From the NCBI GenBank assembly GCA_027943335.1, contig BSBK01000523.1, positions 431,042 to 495,041 of the forward strand: DNA of 64,000 nucleotides. Direction: 5' to 3'. The position numbers were made by a program, and so were the translations under genes. The notes under the pieces were generated by a model, which made no database searches, was not told the DNA's origin, and worked only from the letters and a program-made list of their open reading frames with translations. Source of the stretch: Chamaecyparis obtusa (taxonomy: Eukaryota; Streptophyta; Pinopsida; Cupressales; Cupressaceae). Below, one piece after another: positions 11,297 to 22,121 of this stretch. How positions within the stretch are numbered: the first letter of the stretch is position 1; every line of letters starts with the position of its first letter.

Positions 11297-11474
11297 GAGG
11301 AAACAATTTCCTCGCGCTAGCCCCAATCGCCCCTCGTGCAAGAGAACGGTTCTCTTGCATGGGTTAGGGAATCTTCACATCGGGCAACTCCATGTTCTCG
11401 CATGAGCTGCTAGAAGATACCACGCAAAATTTCATCCTGGTGATGAAATCTCGTGTGAGATAGGATCCTATCTC
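11297..11474. repeat. Four consecutive hairpins flanked by CGYG(T/C)GAGA-like motifs
   Basis: Perfect inverted repeats occur at 11297-11303/11307-11313 (GAGGAAA, 3-nt loop), 11337-11347/11349-11359 (11-bp arms, 1-nt centre), 11429-11436/11442-11449 (ATTTCATC, 5-nt loop) and 11457-11474 (18-bp palindrome centred on GGATCC). Short CG-rich phrases (CTCGCGC, CTCGTGC, CTCGTGTGAGA, CTCGCGTGA) separate them. The series lies between the TATA candidate and the PMD frame, so it would sit in the 5' part of a PMD transcript. Confidence 0.75.
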
Positions 11475-11640
11475 GCGTGAAATGCTGTTGCAACTCTATA
11501 GAATCTTTGCCAAATTTTTGTAGAATCAGCGAATTAGAGCATCCAAAACCATGTTTAAGATAGATGCACAGTTTCACTTTTTGTTGTTACTTTGAGAACC
11601 ACCATGTTGAGATACTGATCCAATGTTGTAGCTTGCTTAA
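11475..11640. other. Stretch before the PMD frame, possible splice acceptor
   Basis: No frame is open. The end (a T-rich stretch and then GCTTGCTTAACAG at 11631-11643) resembles a plant 3' splice site directly before the PMD frame. An upstream exon would explain why the open PMD frame has no good start codon. This is a guess from a short motif. Confidence 0.3.
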
Positions 11641-12385
11641 CAGGTTGACTTCCCAAATGTCACATTCTGCTCTCATCATCTAGTCATTAGCACATTAGTA
11701 CAGAGGTTGACTAACGCTGAGGGTGCCCACATTGATGGGTTAGGATTGGGTCTCTTGCATGATGTACCCGACATTAGGGTAAATCACAGTCTTCTAGGTG
11801 CACTTGTCAAGTGTTTCCATTCAGAGATGAACACATTCCATTTGTCGATGGCGGAGATGATGGTCACTCCCGAGGACATCTATCAGATACTGAGGATACC
11901 TTTCCATGGTGCCCGAGTTGAGTATGATATACAACCAAGGGAAGGTACACTGGCATTAAGGTCCATATTCAAAGATGAGCTAGTGATGGGTTGGGCCATC
12001 TCATGGGATAAGCTGGTCAGTAGATATGGTGGTGCTCATCGATTAGCAGTCGTTCTAGCCATATTCTTGAGTTGTTACTTAGTACCTGATCGAGGACAAC
12101 ATGGTTTAGAGTGTGGCTGGGGGCGGATGCTAGATAGGCTAACTGTTAGGTTTGGATGGGGCAAGTGTATGATCACTCAGATGTACCATGAGATGCATGA
12201 GATCATGTATTGGAGTGCTAGGACTATGGCCACTAGAGTCTTTGTATTGCAAATCTGGGCCTGGGAGCATCTCCCTATTTTTAGGTTGATATTCCATGAT
12301 ACACGATAGCCCCTTGAGCCCTATATTTATAGATACACAGGCCTTATGACCCAGCCATCACTAGGTAAGATTGAGCAGTGGCGGG
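11641..12385 (+). pseudogene. Plant mobile domain (PMD) gene, 5' part
   Basis: The frame is open from 11641 to the stop at 12307-12309. It reads DIRVNHSLLGALVKCFHSEMNTFHL, then MAEMMVTPEDIYQILRIPFHG and W...RYGG...AIFLSCYLVPDRG. These blocks typify the PMD (aminotransferase-like, MAIN/MAIL family) domain. PMD proteins act in the plant nucleus in silencing and meristem maintenance, and PMDs also occur inside retrotransposons. There is no ATG at the start of the open frame; the first internal one is at 11827. After the stop, similarity continues (LEPYIYRYTG, IEQWR) until the nested element begins. The rest is at 30114-31188. It is antisense to gag-pol of the element carrying it. Confidence 0.85.
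12381..12385. repeat. Target-site duplication of the nested Gypsy, left copy
   Basis: GCGGG before the left LTR pairs with ATGAG at 30109-30113. Three of five positions differ, all transitions (G to A, C to T, G to A). The pair is accepted because ignoring one copy keeps the PMD frame open across the site. Confidence 0.6.
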
Positions 12386-13391
12386 TGTACACACAAAAGT
12401 AGTGCACTTCTATGAATCCTTACATGCAAGGAAACTCAAGAATGAGCCCTCACAAATCGATCCATAGCTCTCTATGCATGGAGTTGCAAGATTATGAATT
12501 TGCTCTCAGCAAGAGCTATTGAGCTTGTGACCTTGCTAGTCAACCATACAATGAGAGATTCGAATGAGGACAAGGGAAAGAGTGCCAATATCTCCAAAGA
12601 ATCAAATGGAAATACAATGCAATGCAAGCTAAGAATGAGAATGCAAATGTGCAAGCTATGCTATGAAAATGGAAGTACAAACTAAGCTATGAAATGGAAA
12701 TAGCAATGTATTACAACCCTTCCTATTAAGCTAGATGAGTTATTCTAAAGCTTGAAAGTGACATCTAAGCTATGAAAGCATAAACATGAACTACTATGCA
12801 AGAATGGAAACTAAACTATGAAGAAAATGAAAAACTCTAAGATGTAATGCAACAATGATCTCCAAAAAGCTCCAAAGTCTTCAAGAATTACTGCAGCATA
12901 GAGTTAGCATAAAAACAAGTGACCTAAAATGAGGAAGAGAGCTCTCCTTTTATAAGAAATGAGGTGAAATGAACCAATGAGATTAAGAGGCAAAAGTCTT
13001 AATCAACGGTGGAGCTTGAAAGAGGAGCAATCCATGTGCACAAGTATCCTCCAATAGGAAAATAGGAGTTGACTTTATGTCCATATGAGACAAAAAGTGC
13101 TTTTCTCCTTTTTATAAAATAGGAATAATACTCTATTTGTGCAACTTAGGATAAGAAGAAAAGTGGGGGCTTTTTATTTAATAAAAGGGGAGGAAATATT
13201 CCTTTTAATTAAATAAAGACTTAGGATAAAATGGTTAGCCCAAGGATAAAAATCCAATATATGATTGAAATTAAGACTTGATCAAGAAATTAATAATGTT
13301 GAAAATATCGATTATTGATAAAACTGATTCAGGATAAATAAATCAAATAAATGGGGCCCAAAGACTAGGCGACCATTTTAGGGTGCATACA
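12386..13391 (-). repeat. Nested Gypsy 3' LTR (left)
   Basis: 1006 bp, TGTACACACAAAAG to GGTGCATACA on the plus strand. It is equal in length to the partner at 29103-30108. Conserved phrases include alternating AAGCTATGAAA and ATGGAAA tracts. No coding signal is visible. Confidence 0.95.
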
Positions 13392-13408
13392 TTTGCCCCT
13401 CTTTGACT
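13392..13408 (-). promoter_or_regulatory. Polypurine tract of the nested Gypsy
   Basis: TTTGCCCCTCTTTGACT touches the LTR. On the element strand it is a purine run identical over 15 bases to the tract of the outer element, which supports a close relationship between the two. Confidence 0.85.
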
Positions 13409-13409
13409 A

Positions 13410-13520
13410 ATGTGAGATTGATTTGGGATCACATGTGGTCAAAGAATGAAGTTGCAATGTGAGATCGATCTGGGATCACAAAACAACTCAGATATGAGGT
13501 CGATTCGGGATCACATTCAA
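13410..13520. repeat. Three copies of a TGAGATYGATYTGGGATCACA motif
   Basis: Copies are near 13411 (GAGATTGATTTGGGATCACA), 13460 (GAGATCGATCTGGGATCACA) and 13495 (GAGGTCGATTCGGGATCACA), 35-50 bp apart. They sit at the same place, next to the polypurine tract, as the unrelated 20-bp motif cluster of the outer element. Confidence 0.75.
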
Positions 13521-15099
13521 AGTAAGAGATAAGAATCTCAAATTTGAGCAAAAGCTCACAAAAGATGTCTGAATCAAGAGAATCAAGAAAATCAGGGATG
13601 AGAATCCCATAGGTACTGCCCCCTTGGAATCGAAAGCGAAATCAAGTAGAGAGGAACAACAAACTGATAAAGATTTGATCAAATCAGAATGAAATCACAA
13701 TTGAAGGTAAATGATAACAGGATAACCATTAGGCAGTGACAACATGCCCCTGTGATGAATTAGAAGAAAAGAAGTAGGGCGAATGAAAGACTGGAAATTT
13801 GAAAGACATGGAAATGAAGATGCCCCAAGAAAGATCGAGGGATAATGCCTCCAAAAGGTCAGCCAACTGCACAGAAGAGGGGAAATTTGGAATGCGATTT
13901 TGACTATCAAGATGACCTCAAATTTTGATTTTGAGTCCGAAAATGGATCCAGGATGTCGAAATTAGGTAGGGGTGCAATTTTTGCGCAATTCTGAGGTGT
14001 TCTCATGTTTATTGAAAATGACAGTTTTGATAAAGATATGATGATATGATTAACCCCTTGTGATGAACAAGAATAGGTTCGAGATGAAAAAGATAAGAAG
14101 TGAAAGACATGATCAAGAAGAAGGAAAGGTGAGCGCAGTCAACTGACAGGTCCACGTAAGATGAAAAAGGAGAGCTCTCTCCATATGCAAAAATGCAAAA
14201 CTAGACTAACATGAACCTAAAAATGCAAGCTACTATGAAAGTGGTTGACTTGCAAGGTCACAATGCCTATAGACATCTAATTATCATCATCAAGTGTTAT
14301 TGGTAGCATCGCAAGATCATACAATGCACACTAGCATAACTATGTGGATATGAATATGATCTTTATCAGATAGAAATGTGGAAATCCCACCTAGGCATCA
14401 AGGACATGTAGGTCAAGATGACTAGAGTAGTGAGATCACCTAAGTTTGATATGGCGAGATTATGCTTGTATCAAGACACATGAAAGTCAGGATAACTAGA
14501 AGCATGCACTCGCAAAATAGTCAAGGATAATACCTTGTCAACCCCAAGTGTCAAGTAAGACCAGCATAAATGCTCATGATAGTTAGGATCAAAAAAATAT
14601 ACCCACAAGTAGATAAAGAAATAAAACATGTTCTCATACCCTCAATCTTCTAGCTATGCATCATCGAAAACTTCTCAGGGAGAGACCACTCATCAAAGAA
14701 ATCTGCATAGATAGCACACAAAGGAAAATAAAGTCAACATATCTCAACGAGTTGATTGTTTAAGTGTGTATGTGTTGGTCATAGAGTCAAACTTTGAGTA
14801 TCACATTTGCAAATGAGCAATGTCACATCATACTAGACTATTGGGTAAGACATCTGATAAGTGTTAAGAAACACTTGACGCAAGGGTAGTGTTGAGAAAC
14901 ACTATTTGGGGTGGTGTTGAAAAACACCTGTTGTGAAATGCCCCAAGAGACAAATGCACCTAAAGGACCTATGCGAACAGTTATGCCCCGTAGACAAAGG
15001 TAAAGACCAATTCCAGACTAAGCCAAATAAGGTCAAGCTATGATGGAGAAAGGCTCAGTGTCGAGGACGCATGCTAAGAAATAGGGGTGCAAAAGGCCT
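13521..15099. other. Untranslated 3' part of the nested Gypsy
   Basis: Purine-rich sequence with many GATGCCCC- and AAGAAG-like phrases and a small run of repeated AAACAC(T/C) words at 14860-14940. I find no protein similarity on either strand, and no PMD gene, unlike the matching region of the outer element. Confidence 0.5.
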
Positions 15100-15360
15100 C
15101 AAGTAGTGCCTGTTTCCAGGTTTTCACCAGTTGGATTTATTGCAATTTTCTTTTTTCTTTTTTTCTTTTTTTTGGATTTTTTCTACCAAGGCACCTATTT
15201 CCAGGTTTTCACCAAGGCACTTTTTCTATTTTTTTGAATTTTTTTGCTATTTTTTAATTTTTTTGTATTTTTTCAGGACTGTATATGCTTTTTAGGATTT
15301 TTTCAGCATCATATATATGTTTTTTTGGTATTTTTTCAGGATCAATAAATATGTACAAAG
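15100..15360 (-). repeat. GGTGAAAACC motifs and A-rich tract after pol (nested)
   Basis: On the element strand GGTGAAAACCTGG occurs at 15128-15116 and 15213-15201, each followed by AAA(C/T)AGG(C/T). Between and around them lie long A runs (T runs on the plus strand). The pol stop is about 25 bp before this tract on the element strand. The same layout occurs in the outer (33665-33960) and host (61657-61773) elements. Confidence 0.8.
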
Positions 15361-15384
15361 GATGCCCCCAGACAGAAATGGGCA

Positions 15385-16740
15385 TCAAGGATAGAACTTC
15401 TTTAGGTGCAAAATGTTGATGGGCTCAGGGAGCTGTTCTCCATCTTCATTCGACAGTAAATATGCACCTGTACCAAAAGCTACTGTAATAATGTATGGTC
15501 CAAGCCAATTAGGTTCGAACTTGCCCTTTTTTTCTCTATTATGTTGATTCTTAGGGTTCTCTCTCAAAACAAGATCACCTATTTGAAATTCCCTAGGGCG
15601 AACCTTCTTGTTGAATGCTTTGGACATACACTTCTGGTATACTCTCATGTGATCAAAGGAAGCCTTACGCTTCTCATCTAGAAGTTCTAGTTCTTGCAAC
15701 CTCATGGCACAGTAATCCTCATTTGTAATTAAACCTTTGAGTGAGACTCTAAGTGAAGGTATCTCTACTTCTAAAGGCAACACTACTTCAGCACCATAGG
15801 TAAGAGCAAAAGGAGTAGCTCCTGTAGGTGTACGAATGCTAGTTCTATAGGCCCATAGTGCCGGATTGATTTGTAAGTGCCAATCTCTACCATTCTTGTG
15901 TACTATTCTATGAAGGATTTTAAGAATGGTTTTATTAGAGGCTTCTGCCTATCTGTTTCCCTGTGGAAAATAGATAGAGGACCAATGATATTTGATTTTA
16001 AACTTTTTGCATAAATTCTTTAGGTCCTTGGTCTTGAATTGTCCTCCATTATCAGTAATAATCTCAGAAGGCACTCCAAATCGGCAAATAATATGATTCA
16101 GGATAAAGAGTGAAACTATTTTGCCTGAGGCAATAGAAAGAGGGATTGCCTCTACCCATTTTGTGAAATAATCAGTAGCTGTGATGATAAACTTATGTCC
16201 ACCTGATGAGTTGGGGTGAATTTGTCCAACAAGGTCAAAGGCCCAGCACTAAAATGGCCAATGAGAAATGGAAGGAATTAGCTCCCTACCTGGTGCATGA
16301 ATCAGGTTTCCATGTTTTTTACATTTCTCACAAGACTTAGCGAAAGCTATTGCATCTATCTACATTGTGGGCCAGTTATACCCCGCCCTAAGCAACCTTC
16401 AGGCCATGACAAGACCATTAGAATGTCCACCACAAATGCCCTCATGGATGTCTGCTAACGCTTGGTTGGATTACTCCTTTTCCAAGCACCTAAGAAGTGT
16501 CCCATCTAAACCCCTCCTATCTAAATCACCAGAGATAAGGGTGTGGTGAGAGGCGTTATGGATGAGGTTTTGACATTCAGAACAGTTGAAAGTGTCAGGG
16601 ATGATGCCATCACGTAGATATGAATAGATAGCACCATAGCGGGAAGACTCATGTGTGACAAGGGTACAAATGACATTGCTTTCAGATGAGTCAAATATGG
16701 GATGGTGTAGCTCTTCCACCAGGAATTCAAATCTTGATTC
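15385..16740 (-). pseudogene. Nested Gypsy integrase
   Basis: In one frame the order is an N-terminal zinc-finger region (SGDLDRRGLDGTLLRCLE, CEKCKKHGNLIHAPG), core acidic residues in ATDYFTKWVEAIP and ITDNGGQFKTKDLK, and a third block SNKTILKILHRIVHKNGRDW preceded by a stop. The C-terminal part contains GDLVLRENPKNQ and WLGPYIITVAFGTGAY and ends HLKKFYP. Stops lie at about 16470, 16410, 16370, 16248 and 15951. Integrase would join element DNA into the target; here it is interrupted. It ends at 15385, directly before the GGTGAAAACC tract. Confidence 0.9.
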
Positions 16741-17160
16741 ATGTTGTTCCAACTGAAGGAGTGAAGCTAATGTGGCCATAGCATCTATAGCTTTGTTCTC
16801 TATCCTAGGGATCTGTTGAAATGTCACAAATGTAAAGTAACGTCTCAATGATTCAACCATCTTTTTGTAAGGTACCAATTTATCATCCTTGGTTTGATAC
16901 TCCTCATTGACTTAGTTGATAATTAACTATGAATCCCCAAAGACATGTAATTCTATTATGTTCCATTCTATAGCCATTTTCAATCCATTGGTCAAAGCTT
17001 CATATTCGGCAATATTATTTGTACATGAGAATAAAAGTTTGTAAGACTTTGGAATGTTGTACCCATGTGGAGAGACAAATAATACTCTAGCACCTGATCC
17101 ATTTTGCATGTGGGAACCATCAAAGAACATCTTCCAAGTGCGGGTAGTCATATACAGTAT
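16741..17160 (-). pseudogene. Nested Gypsy second (archaeal-type) RNase H
   Basis: It reads MFFDGSHMQNGSGARVLFVS, TNNIAEYEALTNGLKMAIEW and LHVFGDS: the D-E-D residues of an RNase H, followed by an IENKAIDAMATLASLL tail. A stop follows GDS at about 16927. A frameshift near 17160 separates it from the first RNase H. A second RNase H between RT/RNase H and integrase is known from the Tat lineage of plant Gypsy elements. Confidence 0.85.
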
Positions 17161-17830
17161 GTGTTCATTTGGGAATTCTACCTGAATAGGCCTGGAAAGT
17201 TAGCTAATTGGTTAGCAATAGCTTGCCCTTTTATGGCCTTTCTTTCAACGTACTCTATATCAAATTCAGATAAAACCATCATCCACTTGGCAAGCCTACC
17301 CGTGAGGGCAGCCTTACTAAGCAAGTACTTAAGAGGATCAATTTTTGCAACCAAATGTATAGTATGAGCAAGCATATAGTGTCGCAACTTTTGGGAAGCA
17401 AACACTACTGCCAGACAAGACTTTTCAATGCTATTATAATTGATCTCATAAGATACTAGAGTATGACTAATGTAGTAAATGGCCCTTTCTTTCCCAGTAT
17501 CATCTAATTGAGCCAACAATGCCCCTAAGGAAGACTCTATTGCTGAAATGTATAAAATCAATGGTTTCCCAAGAATAGGCGGCATCAAAATTGGAGGATT
17601 AGCCAAGTATTGTTTAATTTTATCTAGGCTCTTTTGGCATTCCTCATTCCACACGCAAGAAGCACCCTTATGCAATGTCTTATTAAAAGGTTGTGCTCTA
17701 TCTGCAAGCTGAGAAATAAACCTCCTGATCGACTGAAGACATCCTTGACGACTTCTCATTTGACTGATATTTCTTGGAGGTGGCATATCTAATATAGCTT
17801 GGACCTTTTCGGGTTCAACCTCTACTCCTT
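17161..17830 (-). pseudogene. Nested Gypsy RNase H (first)
   Basis: Same frame as RT. It reads PPRNISQMRSRQGCLQSIRR (the RT connection), ILYISAIESSLGALLAQ, AIYYISHTLVSYEINYNSIE and CLAVVFASQKLRHYMLAH, ending KAIKGQAIANQLANFPG. The first catalytic Asp, usually in YISATDxSLG, reads Glu-Ser here (ISAIESSLG). No other break occurs until the stop at 17178. Confidence 0.9.
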
Positions 17831-19502
17831 TTGCTGAAATTATGAATCATAGGAGTTTACCTGAGGCAACTCCAAATGCACACTTTTTTGGATTCAATCT
17901 AAGCTGAAACTGTGCCATGTGATCTAGAATTACTTCCAGATCGTCGAGGTGTGTGTCCCATTTTCTAGATTTAGCCAAGGTATCATCCACATAATCTTCC
18001 ATGTTCTTATGCATCATATCATGAAAAATTGTGGTCATAGCTCGTTGGTATGTTGCTCCTGCATTCTTTAGGCCAAATGGCATGACGTTCCAACAATAGG
18101 TTCCCCATGCACATGTGAAAGCTATTTTCTCTTGATCTTCAGGAGCTATTTTTATTTGGTTATATCCGAAAAAGCCATCCATTAAATAGTATATCTCATA
18201 GCCCGCGGTCATAGCCGCTATCATGTCTATGTTAGGGAGTGGAAATTCATCCTTTGGGCATGCTTTATTGAGGTCTCTGAAGTCTGTGCAAATGCGAATG
18301 GACCCATCATGTTTTGAAACTGGAACAATATTGGGGATCCACTCAGCATAGTCGATAGCTTGGATGAATCCTGCGCGTAAGAGCTTTTCTAATTCAACTT
18401 TAACAAGAAGAGCTATGTGAGGATGCATTTTCCTCAACTTTTGTTTAACCGGTTTTATTCCTGGAGCTATAGATAGATGATGCATAATAAGATCAGTGTC
18501 AAGCCTCGGCATATCAGAATATGTCCAAGCAAAGTTGATTTTCTTCTTTTGCAAAAATTTTGTATATGCCTCTTTTTCTCCAACTGATAGAGATTGAGCT
18601 AGGTGCACTATTTGGGGAGCCTCTTCTACATTCAAATTGATTGGTTGTGTGGGCTCAATGAGAACTGATGACCTGTCTTGGAAGTAACTTGGCAATTTAT
18701 TAAGTACCCCATCCTTAGGTGCCTCAAAAAGGTTTTCACCTTCGGATACGTCTTTTCTTTTTACTATTTTGGGTTCTGACACCGCCACAAAGTGGTTTTT
18801 TCCATCAGAACCATCTTTCTTTTTTTCTTTTTCTTTTATTTTTAGACTGAGGTACTTAATATCAGGCTCCGTCATACTTGTTGTCGATTTTCTGGTGGAA
18901 GAGACTACAGGTTCAAGAGCATTTAGATAACAGGCAATTTCATAGTCATTCTGAAAAGTGAGAAGTTTAGGCTCTTGATGTCGCTGAGACCAGTCAATTA
19001 GGTGGAAATGAACAAGGGGTAGGTCAATGACTGGTTCAACATTGTGTATGTGGAAGGTGTTATCTCTGGTGACCATACAATTAGGATTCATCCAGTCCCC
19101 TCCTAAGATACCCGAGTCAGGATTTGTCCTATCAAACGAAGCGTCGTCCACTAAGGCAATTCGAGGAGTCCAATCCTCCAGTCCTACACTAGGCTCGTTG
19201 GTCACATCGGGTTGAGTACTATAAGTATGGACAATATCCATGTCCAAATCAACTATTGCATCTGAAAGTGAGTCCCATTCGAACTCATGTGAGTCTATTT
19301 CTAAATCATTATTTGGGCCTTGTGATGTAGAAGCCTCAAGATTGGGAAGAGTTTCCCCTTCTCTAACACTAGCATTGTTACTATCTGTCGCAACTAGGAT
19401 AGCAACACTATCCATTGTCAATCTAGCATTCATACTATCAGTTGTCAAATCTTGTGAATCTCCCCAAAGGAGATTTGTTGAAGGCACCCAATCATCAGAC
19501 AT
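17831..19502 (-). pseudogene. Nested Gypsy reverse transcriptase with acidic linker
   Basis: A 551-codon open frame, the longest in the window. Residues 1-300 form an acidic Ser/Asp-rich linker with a lysine stretch (KIKEKEKKKDGSDGKNH). RT follows: FAWTYSDMPRLDTDLIMHHL, ELEKLLRAGFIQ, RICTDFRDLNKACPKDEFPL, YLMDGFFGYNQIKI and MPFGLKNAGATYQRAM, with the catalytic YVDD in MEDYVDDTLAKS. The thumb ends LNPKKCAFGVASGKLL, followed by one stop. RT copies element RNA to DNA in the capsid. All core motifs are intact in this frame. Confidence 0.95.
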
Positions 19503-19559
19503 GTCTTGTTGATTAGAGAGATTAGGTGTGTAGTCTGAGTCATTGTCACTGTCCGTCGC

Positions 19560-20100
19560 AGCTAAGATAGGGACACTTTTTTGTTTCTTATTTTCAAAAC
19601 CTAAGCCAACTGTTGACTTATTCCTTCATCCAAAAAGGGCATGGTTAAGAGGTTCAGCCCTAGCATCCAGCCTATGACTAAGGGGACCCTGTCCTGGATA
19701 ACCCATATTCTTGACCAATGTATACCCTCTCCCATAAGCTCTAGGGGAAGGTGCAAAATTCTCATTATGTAGGTATTTCTCTTCTCGGTAAATCCAGTCC
19801 CTAACGGAAACCTCTTCTTTTTCTTCTTGAATCAGAACTGAGGATTCCACAAACTTATCGAACAATGTCATGGCCGAAGATGAGGGCTTCATTTCTTGAG
19901 AAGGTTTGCCATAAGACCTAGGGGAAATTGGCAATTTTGTGAATGAATCCAATTTGTAATCCCCCATACCAAGATCTATGGTCTTGAATTTATTCTTGCA
20001 TTGTTCAAATGCAGTATCAAAAGTGTTAGCCTCCCTATTCAAAGGAATGTGAGACCCTGCTGAAATTGTGTTGACTGACAGTGTGTTGTCTCTAGGTATG
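19560..20100 (-). pseudogene. Nested Gypsy glycine-rich G-patch-like linker
   Basis: Downstream of protease, in the same frame. It contains LPISPRSYGKPSQ, WIYREEKYLHNE and AYGRGYTLVKNMGYPGQGPL. The last block has the GY..GQG pattern of a G-patch, a glycine-rich RNA-binding motif also found after the protease of some retroviruses. The same block exists in the outer and host elements. The call as a true G-patch is tentative. The ORF stops at 19626 and the frame continues to RT. Confidence 0.6.
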
Positions 20101-20546
20101 CAAACTTCTATTCCATTGTAAGGGAATTTTACACACTAATGATAGGTAGACGGGACTGCTTGTATCTCATGTATCCATGGTCTACCTAACAAAATATTGT
20201 AAACCAAAGGACCAACATCAACAATCTGGAACAAAATATCTTTCTCTACAGGACCAATTCAGATAGGAAGAATGACCAATCCTTTAGAACTACGTTCAGC
20301 TTCATCATAAGCCTTGATAGTTATTTTCTTCCTTGTGTCAATGACTTCTTTTGAATAACCCAAGGCCTTCAATAAGCTCAATGAACAAATATTAAGCCCA
20401 ACACCCCCATCTATCAACACATGCTTGACACGGGTCTTGTGGATCATAACCTCTATATGAAGGGCCAAATTGTGTGGGTGGCTTAATGACTTGTCATCTT
20501 CTTCTAAGAATGTAAGGTAGTGAGGGCTAGCCAAGTGGTTGACCAT
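20101..20546 (-). pseudogene. Nested Gypsy aspartic protease
   Basis: Active-site block HVLIDGGVGLNICSLSLLKALGY at about 20430-20360 (I quote it only as a label), a flap region, and the C-terminal ILLGRPWIHE at about 20190. The usual D-(T/S)-G reads D-G-G here. A stop lies at 20259-20261 and another near 20140. It would cut the polyprotein. Confidence 0.85.
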
Positions 20547-21056
20547 ATTCTAGAATTGATCTACATCTATATCATTAGGGACATTAGCTGCTCGCAAGGC
20601 ATCCTCAAGGACACGCTTATGCTTAGGGGACAGTTCCAAAAGCTCAAAGATTGAAATCTGCGCTGGTGTACATTGTAATTGGTCAACAAGATTATAATTC
20701 AACTTAGGACCAACAACATATTTTGGAAGAACACCCTTTGACACTGGCTGCTTAGACTTACTAGAGTTAGGACCTCTAATAACAATGGGAGCTTGAGACT
20801 GGCTTCTAGTGATAGCATTGAGGGGTTGAGACATCCTTCATGAGTGAGGACCTCTTAGGACCACAACGGGTCCTTCATCAAGCATAGGATTTGAATCCAC
20901 ATCATATCCATAAGGGTCTTTCCCTCTCATCATGTTGACATTGTCACCAATAACTTCAAGCATATTAATAACATTTTCAGCATTTGTGTAGGTGCAGTTG
21001 ATAGCAGCCTTGCCATTCTTGTTGTTAGAATTCTCTCCTTTCTCATATTTGGGCAA
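20547..21056 (-). pseudogene. Nested Gypsy gag-protease linker
   Basis: Two open pieces in the same frame (21056-20838 and 20834-20550), separated by a single stop at 20835-20837. They contain NCTYTNAENVINMLEV, VLRGPHS, YNLVDQLQCTPAQISIFELL and HKRVLEDALRAANVP. The last two blocks recur in the outer (39480-39370) and host (45420-45540) elements, so this linker is a conserved domain of the clade. I do not know its role. Confidence 0.75.
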
Positions 21057-21059
21057 GGG

Positions 21060-22116
21060 TTCTTTAAAAGCTTTATGATCTACATTAGTGGTTAAACCAT
21101 CAACTTGTAATCATCCACTTTCAATGAGATCTTGGACAAGATGTTTAAGTTTAAAATAATTTTCTATATTATGTCCAATTCCATTGTGAAAGACACAAAA
21201 GGCCTTCTCATCCCACCAATGAGGCTTCAAATCTAGTATGCGGTGCTTTGCAGGATCTTGGGGGTGCATCAAATTATGAGCAATTAACGTCTTGAAAATG
21301 TCTACATAGGAGTCCCCAAGTTTGGTAAATTGCCTCTTTTCTGTTTTAGGTCTTGCTTGATACTTGGATTTATTCTCTTGTTGTGTTGAAGATGTTTGTA
21401 GCTTCATGGCTTGGACTGCATTGGAGAGATTAAGAACTCCTTCATTCTTAGGTTGAGATGAGTCAACAACTCTGTCATTGACCACTTGCCTATTCTTGTT
21501 CCAATAAGGGTTCTTTTTGTCCTTATTACCATTATTGTTGCTATTTTGGCCATTGTTGTTATTAGTGGTTTAGCCAAAATTCCTTGTTCTTTTAGGACAT
21601 CCTCTATGTGACATGCCACTTCCACCATGGTATCAAAAGAATTAAATGGGATCTTCCTGACCTCATACCTTATCTTTGGTATTAAATTGCTCACAATGAT
21701 GTCGATTCTTTCCTCCTCAGAAATTGTCCTTGGATATTTCAAGCACAAACATCTCCATCTTTGTAGAAAGGTAACAAAGGATTCCCCTTGATTCTGCTTG
21801 AGTTTGCACAAATCAAGCATGGTGACCGACCTTGATAAGTTGTAAGCAAAATGTTGGACAAATCTTTCCACAAGCTCTTTAAATGTCTTAATTGGAGGAG
21901 TAAGGTTAGTAAACCACTCCATGGCTTGACCCTTGAGGCTCCTTGGAAATAATCTCATCAAATAGGAGTCTTCATGGTGAAAAGAAAAGCTCATTATATA
22001 TAATTCTCTAACATGGTCATGAGGATAACCAACACTATCATATTTGTCGTAGGTTGGAAACTCAATTTTCTTAGGAAACTCAACCAATACCACACTCTTG
22101 TCAATTGGGTTGGGAC
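21060..22116 (-). pseudogene. Nested Gypsy gag, capsid and zinc knuckle
   Basis: Capsid: IEFPTYDKYDSVGYPHDHV, MRLFPRSLKGQAMEWF, FKELVERFVQHFAYNL and SFVTFLQRW (Retrotrans_gag family). The frame shifts near 21540. The second frame carries a CHHC-type knuckle at about 21190-21140, FCVFHNGIGHNIENYFKLK, whose last Cys reads Tyr. Gag assembles the particle and binds RNA. The gene is split from its N-terminal part by the insert at 22122-25519. Confidence 0.88.
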
Positions 22117-22121
22117 ATATG
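22117..22121. repeat. Target-site duplication ATATG of the 3.4-kb insert, left copy
   Basis: ATATG here and at 25520-25524 flank the insert. Taking one copy away leaves the gag frame continuous (DSI to CPNPIDK). Confidence 0.9.
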
